Shown: positions 28,687 through 38,043, numbered from the stretch's first letter. The stretch: DNA of 64,000 nucleotides from Chryseobacterium sp. KACC 21268 (GCA_028736075.1 CP117875.1:1612001-1676000), one strand, 5' to 3'. Numbers and translations: made by a program. Notes: generated by a model from the sequence alone, not told the origin.

Positions 28687-28714
28687 AAAAAAATTAAATT
28701 AAAATAAAACCTCG

Positions 28715-28735
28715 GACATCAGACTTCTGACTTCC
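28715..28735. repeat. Heptameric repeat before pheT
   Basis: Three 7-base units: GACATCA, GACTTCT, GACTTCC, then GACA. Same CTTCYRA heptad family as 12630-12654. Confidence 0.5.
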
Positions 28736-28751
28736 GACAATAATATAAATA

Positions 28752-31181
28752 ATGAAAATTTCAAATAATTGGCTTAAGGATTATATCAAAACTGAACTTT
28801 CTACGGAGAAGATCAGTGCGTATCTTACAGACATCGGTCTGGAAGTGGAAGGCGTGGATAAATTCGAAAGCGTAAAAGGTAGCTTGGAAGGAATCGTTGT
28901 TGGCAAAGTTTTGACTTGCGAAAAACATCCGAATGCAGATAAACTCAACAAAACAACCGTTGATGTTGGTGGAAAAATTCTAGAGATCGTTTGTGGTGCG
29001 CCAAATGTTGCTAAAGGGCAAACCGTTCCCGTTGCAGTGGTTGGAACCAAGATTTATGCAAAGGACGGCAGTTCTTTCGATATCAAAAAGGCAAAGATCC
29101 GTGGCGAAGTTTCCGAAGGGATGATCTGCGCAGAAGACGAATTGGGCTTAAGCGATGATCACGGCGGAATTATGGTATTGGATTCAGAAAAATTCGAAGT
29201 TGGAAAGAATTTCGCAGACTATTTTGAATTGACAAACGATGAGGTTTACGAGATTGGATTGACGCCAAACAGAACCGACGCAATGTCACATTACGGCGTT
29301 GCCAGAGACTTGCAGGCTTTCTTGGTTTCCAATAACCTGAAATCAGAATTCACGAAAATAGAATCCAAAGTTTTAAATATCGAAGGTTCTCACGATTTCA
29401 AATTACAAATAGAAAACTCTGAACTTACACCAAGATATTTGGGTGCAGTAATCGAAAATGTAGAAGTGAATACTTCTCCAGATTGGTTGAAAGCAAGATT
29501 GAAAGCCATCGGACTTTCGCCGATCAATAATGTGGTAGATATTACCAATTATATTCTTCACGGTCTCGGACAACCACTTCACGCTTTTGATGCAGACAAA
29601 ATTGCAGACAAGGTCGTGAAAGTTGGAACAGTCCAAGAAGGGACAAAATTCAAAACTTTGGATGGTGTGGAAAGAACTTTGAACGGTTCCGAGATCATCA
29701 TCAAAGACGGAAAAGACAATCCGCTTTGCATTGCCGGCGTTTTTGGTGGAAGTGAAAGTGGTGTTTCTTCGGAAACCAAAACGATATTTTTGGAAAGTGC
29801 TTACTTCAATCCGGTGGCGATCAGAAAAGCTTCAAAATTCCACGGACTCAATACCGATGCATCTTTCCGTTTCGAAAGAGGTGTGGATCCGAACAATGCA
29901 AGAACCGCTTTGACACACGCGATCCAGTTGATCGATGAATTGGCTGGCGGAAAATTGGTTGGCGAGATCTTGGAAAGTTATCCGGAGAAGATCAAAGACC
30001 ATTACGTCGTTTTCAGATATTCGAAGATCGATCAGATTCTTGGAACTAAAATTCACAGAGAGAAGATCAAAGAGATTTTAAAATCTTTGGAGATTACAAT
30101 TCTTAATGAAATTCAAAATGGATTGGAATTATCAATTCCAGTATACAGAGCCGATGTTACCAGAGAGATTGACGTCATCGAAGAAGTTCTAAGGATCTAC
30201 GGTTACAACAAGATTGAAGCACCAAAGAAGATCTCCTTCACGCCTGTGAAATTAGATTTCGAAGATCAAGATGCTTTGGAAAACGCTTGGGCAAGGACTT
30301 TACAAGGCAATGGCTTCAACGAGGTGATGAACAATTCATTGACTTCTGTGAAAGACGAGACCGATGCAGTAAAGTTGTTGAATCCATTGAGCAACGATTT
30401 GGCTTATATGAGAAAGTCTTTGCTGGAAGGACTTTTGGGAAATGCAATCTACAATATCAACAGAAAATCAGCCGACATCAAGTTTTTCGAATTAGGGAAA
30501 ATTTATCATAAAAAAGAATCAAGCGAAGCGTATCTTGACCAAAGGGAAAAAAAGTACGAAGAAAGAAAACAATTGGCGATTCTGACAACTGGGAGAGAAG
30601 TTGCAGAGAACTGGCTTCAGCCAAAAAGCGCGACAGATTTCTACCATTTGAAAGCTTACGTGAAAATTCTTTTGGAAAAATTAAACCTTGACCTTCACGA
30701 ATCCGCTTTGGAAGATCCACGTTTTTCCGACGCTTTGGAAATCTCGGCAGATGGGAAAACTTTGGCAAGATTAGGGAAGGTTTCCCCACAATTGTTGAAG
30801 GATTTCGACATCAGCCAAGACGTTTTCTACGCAGAGATCGAGCTGGAAAATTGCCAGTGTTTCAGAAGCAACGAAAACCTGAAATTTGTCGATATTCCAA
30901 AATTCAACAAGATCAGAAGAGACCTTGCGTTGCTGGTGGACAAGACGATTTCTTACTCAGAATTGTACGAGTTGGCGAAGAAGAACAAATCGCCTTTCCT
31001 CAAGAAGATCAACCTTTTCGATGTTTACGAAGGCAAAAATCTTCCAGAAGGCAAAAAATCCTACGCGATGAGTTTCGAACTCCTCAACGAAGAAAAAACC
31101 TTGGAAGACAAAGACATTACAGAAGTAATGAACTCGCTTATCAAGTCCTTCACAAAGGAATTGAACGCAGAATTGAGATAA
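28752..31181 (+). CDS. pheT: Phenylalanine--tRNA ligase beta subunit
   Basis: 809 residues, full length. Domains in order: tRNA-binding EMAP-like domain (about 40-150, GIVVGKVLTCEKHPNADKLN), B3/B4 editing domain (about 210-390), B5 domain (about 400-475), catalytic-like core, and a C-terminal FDX-ACB domain (about 715-809, VDIPKFNKIRRDLALLVD). It works as an alpha2-beta2 enzyme with PheS, which is not in the window; the unlinked gene is common in Bacteroidota. Two tRNA-Phe genes lie 6.5 kb upstream, probably by chance. Confidence 0.97.
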   Translation: MKISNNWLKDYIKTELSTEKISAYLTDIGLEVEGVDKFESVKGSLEGIVVGKVLTCEKHPNADKLNKTTVDVGGKILEIVCGAPNVAKGQTVPVAVVGTKIYAKDGSSFDIKKAKIRGEVSEGMICAEDELGLSDDHGGIMVLDSEKFEVGKNFADYFELTNDEVYEIGLTPNRTDAMSHYGVARDLQAFLVSNNLKSEFTKIESKVLNIEGSHDFKLQIENSELTPRYLGAVIENVEVNTSPDWLKARLKAIGLSPINNVVDITNYILHGLGQPLHAFDADKIADKVVKVGTVQEGTKFKTLDGVERTLNGSEIIIKDGKDNPLCIAGVFGGSESGVSSETKTIFLESAYFNPVAIRKASKFHGLNTDASFRFERGVDPNNARTALTHAIQLIDELAGGKLVGEILESYPEKIKDHYVVFRYSKIDQILGTKIHREKIKEILKSLEITILNEIQNGLELSIPVYRADVTREIDVIEEVLRIYGYNKIEAPKKISFTPVKLDFEDQDALENAWARTLQGNGFNEVMNNSLTSVKDETDAVKLLNPLSNDLAYMRKSLLEGLLGNAIYNINRKSADIKFFELGKIYHKKESSEAYLDQREKKYEERKQLAILTTGREVAENWLQPKSATDFYHLKAYVKILLEKLNLDLHESALEDPRFSDALEISADGKTLARLGKVSPQLLKDFDISQDVFYAEIELENCQCFRSNENLKFVDIPKFNKIRRDLALLVDKTISYSELYELAKKNKSPFLKKINLFDVYEGKNLPEGKKSYAMSFELLNEEKTLEDKDITEVMNSLIKSFTKELNAELR

Positions 31182-31204
31182 GCATTTCATAACAGATAAA
31201 AATT

Positions 31205-31233
31205 AAATCGGGAATTATATCCCGATTTTTTTA
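31205..31233 (+). terminator. Terminator after pheT
   Basis: Stem AAATCGGGA / TCCCGATTT, loop ATTATA, then a T-tract. Confidence 0.88.
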
Positions 31234-31254
31234 TTTTTACGAAAAATTAAAACC

Positions 31255-32508
31255 TTGAAAAAACTATTATTTTTTCTGCTAATTATTGCAGATCTAGCTT
31301 CAGCACAGACTTATAATTGGAAATCATTATCATCGCCTCCTTCAACAACCGGAAGATATGACGATGTTTTTTTTCTTAATGAAAATATAGGCTGGGCGGC
31401 GAGAGGCGGAAACGGAACTGTTTTCAAAACGACCAACGGCGGCGTCAGCTGGACAGAACAAATTGTAAGTTCTACCACAGGACAATATTTTAGGAATATA
31501 GAATTCCTCAATGAGAACATTGGTTTTGTAGGTACGCTTAATAATAATTTTTATAAAACAGTAAATGGCGGAACCACCTGGACAAAAGTCAATAATATTT
31601 CCCCCAATCCACCAGCTATTTGTGGATTAGACGCTGTTGGAACATCTACAGTTTATGGCTGTGGTGCTTGGTTTTCTCCAGCTTATGTCATTAAATCCAC
31701 AGATTCTGGATCCACTTGGAAGTTTATCGATATGTCTGCCTACGCAACAGCTCTTGTTGAGATAATGTTCATAGATGAAAATGTTGGTTTCGTTTCCGGA
31801 GGAGATGACCAAGGCGCAGTGATCCTAAAAACTATAGACGGCGGCGAATCCTGGACTCAAATTTACAGAACCAATGAACCGGGAGATTACGTTTGGAAAA
31901 TGCAGATTTTTGAAGACCAAAAAAAAATGTTCTGCTCCATAGAATCTGAGACACAGGGAAAATTATTAAAAACATTGGATGGCGGAATTAATTGGCAAAC
32001 AAAGAATTTCCCGGATCCTTATGTTCAGGCGGTAGGTTTTGTGTCAGAGACACACGGCTGGATGGGAGGTCACAACTCGGGTTTTATAGAAACTTTTGAC
32101 GGCGGAACTACTTGGGTCAACAACAATCTCGGCGGGTCTCTCAACCGAATCTTTTTTGTGAATAACAATGTTGCATTTGCCTCAGGAAATCATATTTATA
32201 AAATGACGACCACAGGCTTGGCAACCAACGAAACAGAAAATGAAAAAGTAATAAATCTAAAAATTGAAGTTGTTCCAAATCCTATTAAAGACAAGCTCAA
32301 CCTCAATATTCAGTATTTACATTCGGATCATATTATCATTGGATTATATGATTTGACGGGAAAATATTTGGGAAATATTCTGAAGGATGACGTAAGCAGT
32401 AAAGGACTAAAAAAGTATTCTCTGGATTTCAACTATCCTGTTGGAGAATATATTTTAGCAGTACATTCCAATCTCGGAAGACAGTCTATAAAGATTGTAA
32501 AGAAATAA
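31255..32508 (+). CDS. Secreted YCF48-like beta-propeller protein with type IX sorting domain
   Basis: 417 residues from a TTG start at 31255, chosen because the signal peptide (KKLLFFLLIIADLASAQ) begins there. Residues ~20-320 hold repeated blocks such as KTTNGGVSWTEQ, KTVNGGTTWTKV, KSTDSGSTWKF, KTIDGGESWTQI, KTLDGGINWQTK and ETFDGGTTWVNN, typical of YCF48/BNR propeller blades. The last ~75 residues (EVVPNPIKDKLNL ... GEYILAVHS ... SIKIVKK) are a type A T9SS C-terminal domain, so it is exported across the outer membrane by type IX secretion. Function of the propeller is unknown. Confidence 0.88.
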   Translation: MKKLLFFLLIIADLASAQTYNWKSLSSPPSTTGRYDDVFFLNENIGWAARGGNGTVFKTTNGGVSWTEQIVSSTTGQYFRNIEFLNENIGFVGTLNNNFYKTVNGGTTWTKVNNISPNPPAICGLDAVGTSTVYGCGAWFSPAYVIKSTDSGSTWKFIDMSAYATALVEIMFIDENVGFVSGGDDQGAVILKTIDGGESWTQIYRTNEPGDYVWKMQIFEDQKKMFCSIESETQGKLLKTLDGGINWQTKNFPDPYVQAVGFVSETHGWMGGHNSGFIETFDGGTTWVNNNLGGSLNRIFFVNNNVAFASGNHIYKMTTTGLATNETENEKVINLKIEVVPNPIKDKLNLNIQYLHSDHIIIGLYDLTGKYLGNILKDDVSSKGLKKYSLDFNYPVGEYILAVHSNLGRQSIKIVKK

Positions 32509-32532
32509 TAAAAAGAAATTAATTTAAATTTC

Positions 32533-32567
32533 AACCTTTCAAAATCAGAATTTGAAAGGTTTTTTTG
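32533..32567 (+). terminator. Terminator after the T9SS protein gene
   Basis: Stem AACCTTTCAAA / TTTGAAAGGTT followed by seven T. Confidence 0.88.
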
Positions 32568-32578
32568 TTCAATTTTTA

Positions 32579-32690
32579 GGAGCTATTTCCCGCTATCCAC
32601 TATATCTTTTTTGCTTTCAGAAAGTTTGTCATCAAAAGAAAGATTGTACCAGAAAGCAAAAAAGGATGCCGTTCCTATCGGGGCTATGGA
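32579..32690. repeat. Intergenic dyad repeat, about 110 bp
   Basis: A perfect 13-bp inner inverted repeat CTTTTTTGCTTTC (32606-32618) / GAAAGCAAAAAAG (32652-32664) sits inside imperfectly pairing ends (GAGCTATTTCCCGCTATCC at the left, CCTATCGGGGCTAT at the right). From memory, similar elements (…TATCGGGGCTA…) recur in Chryseobacterium genomes. The region is open in the hemN frame but has no coding character. Confidence 0.65.
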
Positions 32691-32781
32691 CTTTGTCGTT
32701 TTATAGAAATTTGGACATCCATTATAGAAACTACCAATCAAAAGTCATCCTAATTCAAATTCATTCCAAACTCAAATTTTG

Positions 32782-32789
32782 TAACTTTG
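32782..32789 (+). promoter_or_regulatory. -7 box for hemN, 5 bases from the ATG
   Basis: TAACTTTG matches TAnnTTTG and ends five bases before the hemN ATG at 32795. Transcription would start at or next to the start codon, giving a leaderless message. Confidence 0.5.
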
Positions 32790-32794
32790 CCCCA

Positions 32795-34153
32795 ATGAAT
32801 TCTTTAGTTGACAAATACAATATTCCTGGTCCGCGTTACACCTCTTACCCGACTGTTCCTTATTGGAATGAGGAAGGTTTTACCGCAGATCTCTGGAAAA
32901 AATCAGTGATAAGATCTTTCTCGGAAAGCAATTCTGAGGAAGGGATTTCTATTTATATTCATTTGCCTTTTTGTGAGGCGCTTTGTACATTTTGTGCCTG
33001 TCACAAGAGAATTACGAAGCAACATTCTGTAGAAATTCCATATCTGGAAAGCGTTTTGAAAGAATGGAAATTGTACTTGGAATTGTTCGATCACAAACCA
33101 AAATTGAAAGAACTTCACCTTGGAGGCGGAACTCCGACTTTCTTCTCACCAGAAAATTTGAGAACACTTTTACAAGGCATTTTTGATACGGTAGAAATTG
33201 CCGAAGATCAGGAATTCAGCTTTGAAGGTCATCCGAATAATACAACCCGCGAACATCTTCAAACCTTGTTTGATCTAGGATTTACGAGAGTTAGTTTCGG
33301 TGTTCAGGATTATGATCCGAAAGTTCAAAAGGCGATCAACCGGGTTCAGCCTTTCGAAAATGTCGAAAATGTGACCAATTGGGCAAGAGAAATTGGCTAC
33401 AAAGGCGTGAGCCACGATTTGATCTTTGGATTGCCACATCAGACTTGGGAAGCGATGGAATTCACAATCCGTAAAACAATGGAATTGAAGCCGGACCGAT
33501 TGGCTTTTTATTCCTACGCACACGTGCCGTGGGTGAAAGGTGTTGGTCAACGTGGTTTCGACGAAAATGATTTACCAAGTGGCGACGAAAAGAGAAGACT
33601 TTACGAAGACGGAAAAAAACTGTTGGAAGATCTTGGTTACATAGAAATTGGGATGGATCATTTCTCTTTGGAACACGATGATCTTTATCAATCTCAAATT
33701 CAGAAAAAACTGCACCGTAATTTTATGGGTTACACATCAAGCAAAACCCAACTGATGGTTGGTTTGGGAATGTCCGCAATTTCAGATTCCTGGTATGCGT
33801 TTGCACAAAACGTGAAAACGGTGGAGGAATATCAGAAGTTAGTTGAAGAAGGACAAATCCCGGTTTTCCGAGGTCATATTTTAGACGCAGAGGATCTGAA
33901 TATCAGAAAACATATTTTAAATCTGATGTGTCAGCTGGAAACCAGTTGGGATCTGCAGAATTCCTTCCCAGAGATTGAAAACTCCATTGAAAAACTGAAA
34001 GAAATGGAATCTGACGGATTGGTAGAAATTTCGGAAAATCAAATCAAGATCACGGAAAAAGGAAGGGCTTTCACAAGAAACGTTGCGATGGTCTTTGATC
34101 TAAGAATGTTAAGGAACAAACCGGAAACACGGATTTTTTCGATGACGATATAA
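32795..34153 (+). CDS. hemN: Oxygen-independent coproporphyrinogen III oxidase
   Basis: 452 residues from ATG 32795 (MNSLVDKYNIPGPRYTSYPT, the family N-terminus). The frame is open further upstream to 32552 but that part lies in a repeat element. This radical-SAM enzyme converts coproporphyrinogen III to protoporphyrinogen IX without oxygen in heme synthesis. The cluster motif CX3CX2CXC is at C60, C64, C67 and C69; the CX2CXC form and the GPRYTSYPT start distinguish true HemN from HemW. GGGTPTF and the C-terminal HemN domain are present. Monocistronic. Confidence 0.96.
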   Translation: MNSLVDKYNIPGPRYTSYPTVPYWNEEGFTADLWKKSVIRSFSESNSEEGISIYIHLPFCEALCTFCACHKRITKQHSVEIPYLESVLKEWKLYLELFDHKPKLKELHLGGGTPTFFSPENLRTLLQGIFDTVEIAEDQEFSFEGHPNNTTREHLQTLFDLGFTRVSFGVQDYDPKVQKAINRVQPFENVENVTNWAREIGYKGVSHDLIFGLPHQTWEAMEFTIRKTMELKPDRLAFYSYAHVPWVKGVGQRGFDENDLPSGDEKRRLYEDGKKLLEDLGYIEIGMDHFSLEHDDLYQSQIQKKLHRNFMGYTSSKTQLMVGLGMSAISDSWYAFAQNVKTVEEYQKLVEEGQIPVFRGHILDAEDLNIRKHILNLMCQLETSWDLQNSFPEIENSIEKLKEMESDGLVEISENQIKITEKGRAFTRNVAMVFDLRMLRNKPETRIFSMTI

Positions 34154-34181
34154 AATATATTTGTTTCAAAATTTTACATCT

Positions 34182-34234
34182 TTTTGTCATTCCGCAGGAA
34201 TCTAAACTATTGAGATTCCTACGGAATGACAAAA
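34182..34234. repeat. 22-bp inverted repeat, possible terminator of hemN
   Basis: Arms 34182-34203 and 34213-34234 pair over 22 bases with a single mismatch around a 9-base loop; the core reads GTCATTCCGCAGGAATCT. It starts 28 bases after hemN. T-runs on both strands mean it could terminate in either direction; its form also fits the small palindromic repeats spread in this genus. Confidence 0.75.
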
Positions 34235-34258
34235 TTGTGTTTTAACAATACTTCAATT

Positions 34259-35089
34259 ATGAACTTGATCAAACAAAAAAATATTGTTCTAAAAGGTGAA
34301 AGAGAATTCTTGGCAGATGCCTTTTTTCCTGAATCAGAAAAGAAGCTTCCTTTAATAATATTTGTTCACGGTTACAAAGGCTATAAAGATTGGGGAACTT
34401 GGGAACTGATGGGAGAGAAGTTGGCGAATGCAGGATTTTATTTTGTCAAATTCAATATGTCGCATAATGGAACCACGATTGAAGATCCAAACAACTTCGG
34501 CGATCTGGAAGCTTTTGGGCAGAATAATTATTCAAAAGAATTAGATGATCTGGAAACTGTTATCGATCATTTCAAAAATCAAAAAGAAGTTGACGCTGAA
34601 AATATAATTTTACTAGGACACAGCCGAGGTGGCGGAATTTCGATTGTTAAAGCTTCAGAAAATCAAAATATTACCGCATTAATAACGCTTGCAAGTATTT
34701 CGACGCTTGACAGATTTCCGAAAGATGAAGCTTTTGAAAACTGGAAAAAGAATGGCGTATATTTCATCGAAAATGCCAGAACCAAACAAAAAATGCCTCA
34801 TTATTTTCAATTTTTCGAAGACTACGAAAATAAAAAGGAAAGATTTGATGTTGAGAAAGCTTGCAAAAATCTGAAAATTCCGGCTTTATTCATTCACGGA
34901 ACTGATGATGAAGCGGTTACAATCGATCATTCCGAAAACCTTCATCATTGGACAAAGGATTCTCAATTCAAAATCATACACCAGACTGGTCACACCTTCG
35001 GTGCAAAAGAGCCTTGGAAAAGCGATTCTTTACCAAAAGAATTAGATGAAGCCGCTGAAATCTGTATTGATTTTCTAAAAGAAAGATAG
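34259..35089 (+). CDS. Alpha/beta hydrolase (prolyl-oligopeptidase-like S9 fold)
   Basis: 276 residues from ATG 34259; a longer frame from 34226 runs into the repeat. The HGYKGYKDWGTWELMG segment near residue 35 is the oxyanion-hole region, LLGHSRGGGIS around residue 120 carries the nucleophile Ser, and FIHGTDDEAV and TGHTFG near the C-terminus carry the Asp and His of the triad. No signal peptide, so cytoplasmic. Substrate unknown; an acyl ester or peptide bond is likely. Confidence 0.85.
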   Translation: MNLIKQKNIVLKGEREFLADAFFPESEKKLPLIIFVHGYKGYKDWGTWELMGEKLANAGFYFVKFNMSHNGTTIEDPNNFGDLEAFGQNNYSKELDDLETVIDHFKNQKEVDAENIILLGHSRGGGISIVKASENQNITALITLASISTLDRFPKDEAFENWKKNGVYFIENARTKQKMPHYFQFFEDYENKKERFDVEKACKNLKIPALFIHGTDDEAVTIDHSENLHHWTKDSQFKIIHQTGHTFGAKEPWKSDSLPKELDEAAEICIDFLKER

Positions 35090-35092
35090 AGT

Positions 35093-35560
35093 TTACTTTT
35101 GCTTCTTAACAAGGTTGTTATTCTCAATCCAGCGTTTGTTGCTATTAATATCTTTCAAATACCAGATGTCGCTCGCATTCATGATGTATAAACTGTAAAC
35201 CAATGGCATGGCAATCTGTTTGCCTTCCAGGAAATTGGCTCTTACAGAAACCGCATTTTTCTTGCGAATATAATCTCCCGTGAAAATATTAGAAAAACTC
35301 TGTCCGCTGGATTTGTCATCAATCAGTTCAATTAATGTCAAAGTCCCGTCAGCATTGAATTCTAAAACGTGACGTTCTCCGTGGTCTTCAAAATCCTCTA
35401 CCAAAACGAATTTTTTACCTTTGAGATCGTAATTGGTAGCATCTTTCATTTTTTTTCCTTTTTCCTCAATTTTTTCCAGGATTTTGTTGATACCAGAAAA
35501 ATCTTGAGAATAGAAATAAACAGAGGAAATTAAACTTAAGAATAGAAGTGCTTTTTTCAT
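35093..35560 (-). CDS. Secreted hypothetical protein
   Basis: 155 residues: a signal peptide (MKKALLFLSLISSVYFYSQ) and a mature part with beta-type segments (KKFVLVEDFEDHGERHVLEFNADGTLTLIEL) like small lipocalin-like folds. Convergent with the hydrolase, 3 bases apart. Its own -7 box (TATTTTTG) lies at 35583-35590. I do not recognise the family. Confidence 0.7.
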   Translation of the reverse strand: MKKALLFLSLISSVYFYSQDFSGINKILEKIEEKGKKMKDATNYDLKGKKFVLVEDFEDHGERHVLEFNADGTLTLIELIDDKSSGQSFSNIFTGDYIRKKNAVSVRANFLEGKQIAMPLVYSLYIMNASDIWYLKDINSNKRWIENNNLVKKQK

Positions 35561-35582
35561 AATAACATTGTGTCTTTGACTG

Positions 35583-35590
35583 CAAAAATA
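35583..35590 (-). promoter_or_regulatory. -7 promoter box of the secreted hypothetical gene
   Basis: Reads TATTTTTG on the minus strand, 22 bases before the ATG at 35560; lies back to back with the queD promoter. Confidence 0.45.
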
Positions 35591-35637
35591 CGAATTTGAA
35601 AAAGTTTATCGTCAAAATAATTAAACAGATTTTTAAT

Positions 35638-35645
35638 TATCTTTG
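35638..35645 (+). promoter_or_regulatory. -7 box for queD, 4 bases from the ATG
   Basis: TATCTTTG matches TAnnTTTG and ends four bases before the ATG at 35650, implying a leaderless or nearly leaderless transcript. Confidence 0.5.
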
Positions 35646-35649
35646 CAGA

Positions 35650-36093
35650 ATGATAAGGATTACCAAGATTTTTACTTTTGAGACCGCTCACGTGCTCTAT
35701 AATTATGATGGAAAATGCAAGAATATGCACGGCCATTCCTATAAATTATTTGTAACTGTGAAGGGAAATCCGATCAACAATCTCGATGACCACAAGAACG
35801 GAATGGTCGTAGATTTTGGTGATATCAAAAAAATTGTAAAAGACGAAATAATTAATCTTTGGGATCACTCAGTTCTTGTGAATGGAGCATCGCCACACAA
35901 ATTGCTAGGAGAGAGTTTGGAAAATCAAGGTCATAAGGTGATTTTTTGTGATTATCAGCCGACTTGTGAGAATATGCTCTACGATATCGCTTCAAAAATC
36001 AAATCCAAACTTCCATCTGAAGTTCAGCTTGCGTACCTGAAACTTCACGAAACCGAAAATTCTTACGGTGAATGGTTGGCAGAAGAAAATTAA
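35650..36093 (+). CDS. queD: 6-carboxy-5,6,7,8-tetrahydropterin synthase (QueD/PTPS family)
   Basis: 147 residues from ATG 35650 (MIRITKIFTFETAHVL); a longer frame from 35596 would run through the promoter. Zinc ligands H14, H27 and H29 and the catalytic Cys23 form the CX3HGH motif in GKCKNMHGHSY; the MVVDFGDIKK segment and the C-terminal LHETENSYGEW complete the family pattern. It makes the queuosine/7-deazaguanine precursor from dihydroneopterin triphosphate. No other que gene is in the window. Confidence 0.93.
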   Translation: MIRITKIFTFETAHVLYNYDGKCKNMHGHSYKLFVTVKGNPINNLDDHKNGMVVDFGDIKKIVKDEIINLWDHSVLVNGASPHKLLGESLENQGHKVIFCDYQPTCENMLYDIASKIKSKLPSEVQLAYLKLHETENSYGEWLAEEN

Positions 36094-36167
36094 TTTTATG
36101 ATTTCTTATAAGTTGTTTTGTTTTAAGTTAAAATAATCTTAAAATTGCAGACTAAAATTAATCAACT

Positions 36168-36797
36168 ATGAAAAAACTATTAGTTCTTGGAGCCATTGCA
36201 CTTTTTGGAACAATGAACGCTCAAACTGAAAAAGGATCTTGGGTTGTCGGTGGATCTACTACTTTAGGATTTAATTCCGCCAACACAAAATATAAGTATG
36301 ATAATAACTCCACAGACGGACCAAAAGTATCAACTTTTACAATCACACCTTCAGCGGGTTACTTTGTGATTGATAAATTAGCTATTGGTATTGATCTAGG
36401 TTACACATCACTTACTACGAAAGTGGAGAGCACTTTTATGGGGACAAATTACTCCGCAAAAACCACATTGTCCACATTTTCTATCTTGCCAACTGCAACT
36501 TACTACTTTAAATCAGACTCTAAAGTTTTACCTTATTTAGGTGCTGGTGCAGGATATTCTACTTCTAAAGAGAAATTTACACAGACTGGAACAGGGTCTA
36601 ACAATTACGAAGATAACCTGAACGGCTTTGCTTGGAAAGGAAAAGGTGGAATTGTTCTTCTTATAACACCTTCAATCGGTATCGACCTTGGGGTTTCTTA
36701 CACTGGGACTAACGGTAAGTACGATGATGACAGCGATGTGAAAGTACAAACAAACACTTTCGGTGTGAACGCTGGTATTTCAGTTTTCTTGAAATAA
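36168..36797 (+). CDS. Outer-membrane beta-barrel protein
   Basis: 209 residues. Signal peptide MKKLLVLGAIALFGTMNAQ, then about eight amphipathic strands (GSWVVGGSTTLGFNS; KLAIGIDLGYTSLTTKV; TYYFKSDSKVLPYLGAGAGY; SIGIDLGVSYTG), ending in a strand with terminal aromatic/Lys (NAGISVFLK). This matches the small OmpX/OmpW-like porin fold (PF13505-type). Likely monomeric outer-membrane protein of unknown role. A TAAAATTG near 36138 may be an imperfect -7 box. It ends at a strong terminator. Confidence 0.88.
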   Translation: MKKLLVLGAIALFGTMNAQTEKGSWVVGGSTTLGFNSANTKYKYDNNSTDGPKVSTFTITPSAGYFVIDKLAIGIDLGYTSLTTKVESTFMGTNYSAKTTLSTFSILPTATYYFKSDSKVLPYLGAGAGYSTSKEKFTQTGTGSNNYEDNLNGFAWKGKGGIVLLITPSIGIDLGVSYTGTNGKYDDDSDVKVQTNTFGVNAGISVFLK

Positions 36798-36817
36798 CAG
36801 AATAATAAAAAAAACAG

Positions 36818-36845
36818 AAACCTCGCATTCCGCGAGGTTTTTTTA
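36818..36845. terminator. Terminator after the beta-barrel gene
   Basis: AAACCTCGC / GCGAGGTTT hairpin followed by seven T; it also lies at the 3' end of the convergent NamZ-like gene. Confidence 0.88.
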
Positions 36846-38039
36846 GTTTGGATAAACAATATATTTCTGTCTTACTTTCTCAAAATCTGCAAGATCTTTT
36901 TTCCAGCTTTCTTTGATTTCTTTTTCAGATTTTCCAGCAATGATCTGTTTTCTGAGTTCATCACTTCCTGCTAATTTGTCAAAAAATAAATTTTGTAAAA
37001 AATAGTTTTGTTGAGGATTTTTATAGTCCTTGTAAGATTTGATTAGCCATTCCAGACTCAAACCCCGCAAGTCCTTTGAGTAACTGCTAAGATTTTCTCC
37101 GTAGCATAATTTTCCATTGAGGAATGGATCTTTTGCACCTTCAGCTGGTTTTGGCGTGAACTGATAAGGAAAGGTTTTTGTCCAGGGACTTCCAAAGATT
37201 TGGAAAGGAAGATTTGTTCCCCTTCCCACAGAAACCTGTGTTCCTTCAAAAAAACAAAGACTTGGATAGAGATTGATGGATTTATCATTTGGAAGATTGG
37301 GCGAAGGTTTATCGGAAACGCCATATCTTTTTTGCTTGTGATAATTCAGCATCGGAACCAAAGTGTATTTTGCTGTGATGTTATTTTTGAGCCATCTCTC
37401 TCCATTTACCATTTTTCCATATTCGCCAATTGTGAGTCCGTAAACCACAGGAACATTATGCAATCCTACAAAGCTTTTCCATTGGTTTCGCATCATTGGT
37501 CCATCGGTGTAGCCATCGTGCGGATTTGGTCTGTCCAGAACAATCACTTCGATGTTATTTTCAGCCGCCGCTTCCATTATATAGGATAATGTGGAAATGT
37601 AGGTGTAAAATCTAACACCAACATCCTGGATATCGAATAAAATCACATCTGCACCTTTCAGATATTCAGCCTTTGGTTTTTTGTTGTCACCGTACAGCGA
37701 AACGATTGGCAAGCCGGTTTTCTTATCAACGCCGCTTTTCACGTGTTCACCAGCATCGGCAGTTCCGCGAAAGCCGTGCTCGGGTGCAAAGATGGATTTG
37801 ATTTTGACATTATTCTCAACTAAAAAATCAACCAAATGCTTTTTATCCTTTAGGAGGCTGGTTTGGTTTGCAGCAACAATTACGTTTTTATTCTTCAAAA
37901 GTGGAAGGTAAAGTTCCGGTCTGTCGGCAGCAGTTGCAAAACAGTCTTTTACAGCATTCTGAGATTTAATAAAAGTGATTGAACTAAAATAAATTAGCAG
38001 GATAAAAACTAAAGTTTTATTTTTGAAGCTTAATATCAT
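36843..38039 (-). CDS. Exo-beta-N-acetylmuramidase NamZ-like (DUF1343) protein
   Basis: 398 residues from ATG 38039, where a signal peptide starts (MILSFKNKTLVFILLIYFSS); a longer frame to 38087 would overlap the divergent permease. DUF1343 motifs are clear: SIFAPEHGFRGTADAGEHV, DVILFDIQDVGVRFYTYI, VLDRPNP, FEGTQVSVGRGTNLPFQ and the C-terminal DFEKVRQKYIVYP. NamZ enzymes release MurNAc from peptidoglycan fragments, giving a cell-wall recycling role, described first in Bacillus and Tannerella. Predicted periplasmic. Start codons of this gene and the permease lie only about 4 bases apart on opposite strands. Confidence 0.9.
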   Translation of the reverse strand: MILSFKNKTLVFILLIYFSSITFIKSQNAVKDCFATAADRPELYLPLLKNKNVIVAANQTSLLKDKKHLVDFLVENNVKIKSIFAPEHGFRGTADAGEHVKSGVDKKTGLPIVSLYGDNKKPKAEYLKGADVILFDIQDVGVRFYTYISTLSYIMEAAAENNIEVIVLDRPNPHDGYTDGPMMRNQWKSFVGLHNVPVVYGLTIGEYGKMVNGERWLKNNITAKYTLVPMLNYHKQKRYGVSDKPSPNLPNDKSINLYPSLCFFEGTQVSVGRGTNLPFQIFGSPWTKTFPYQFTPKPAEGAKDPFLNGKLCYGENLSSYSKDLRGLSLEWLIKSYKDYKNPQQNYFLQNLFFDKLAGSDELRKQIIAGKSEKEIKESWKKDLADFEKVRQKYIVYPN

Positions 38040-38043
38040 TGAT

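Noticed and set aside
28014-28751. Riboswitch or T-box leader for pheT
   Set aside because: The region holds the toxin-antitoxin genes, hairpins and heptamer repeats; no T-box sequence or long conserved leader was seen.
32552-32794. Longer hemN start
   Set aside because: The extra 81 codons run through a dyad repeat and a promoter box, and the family N-terminus begins at ATG 32795.
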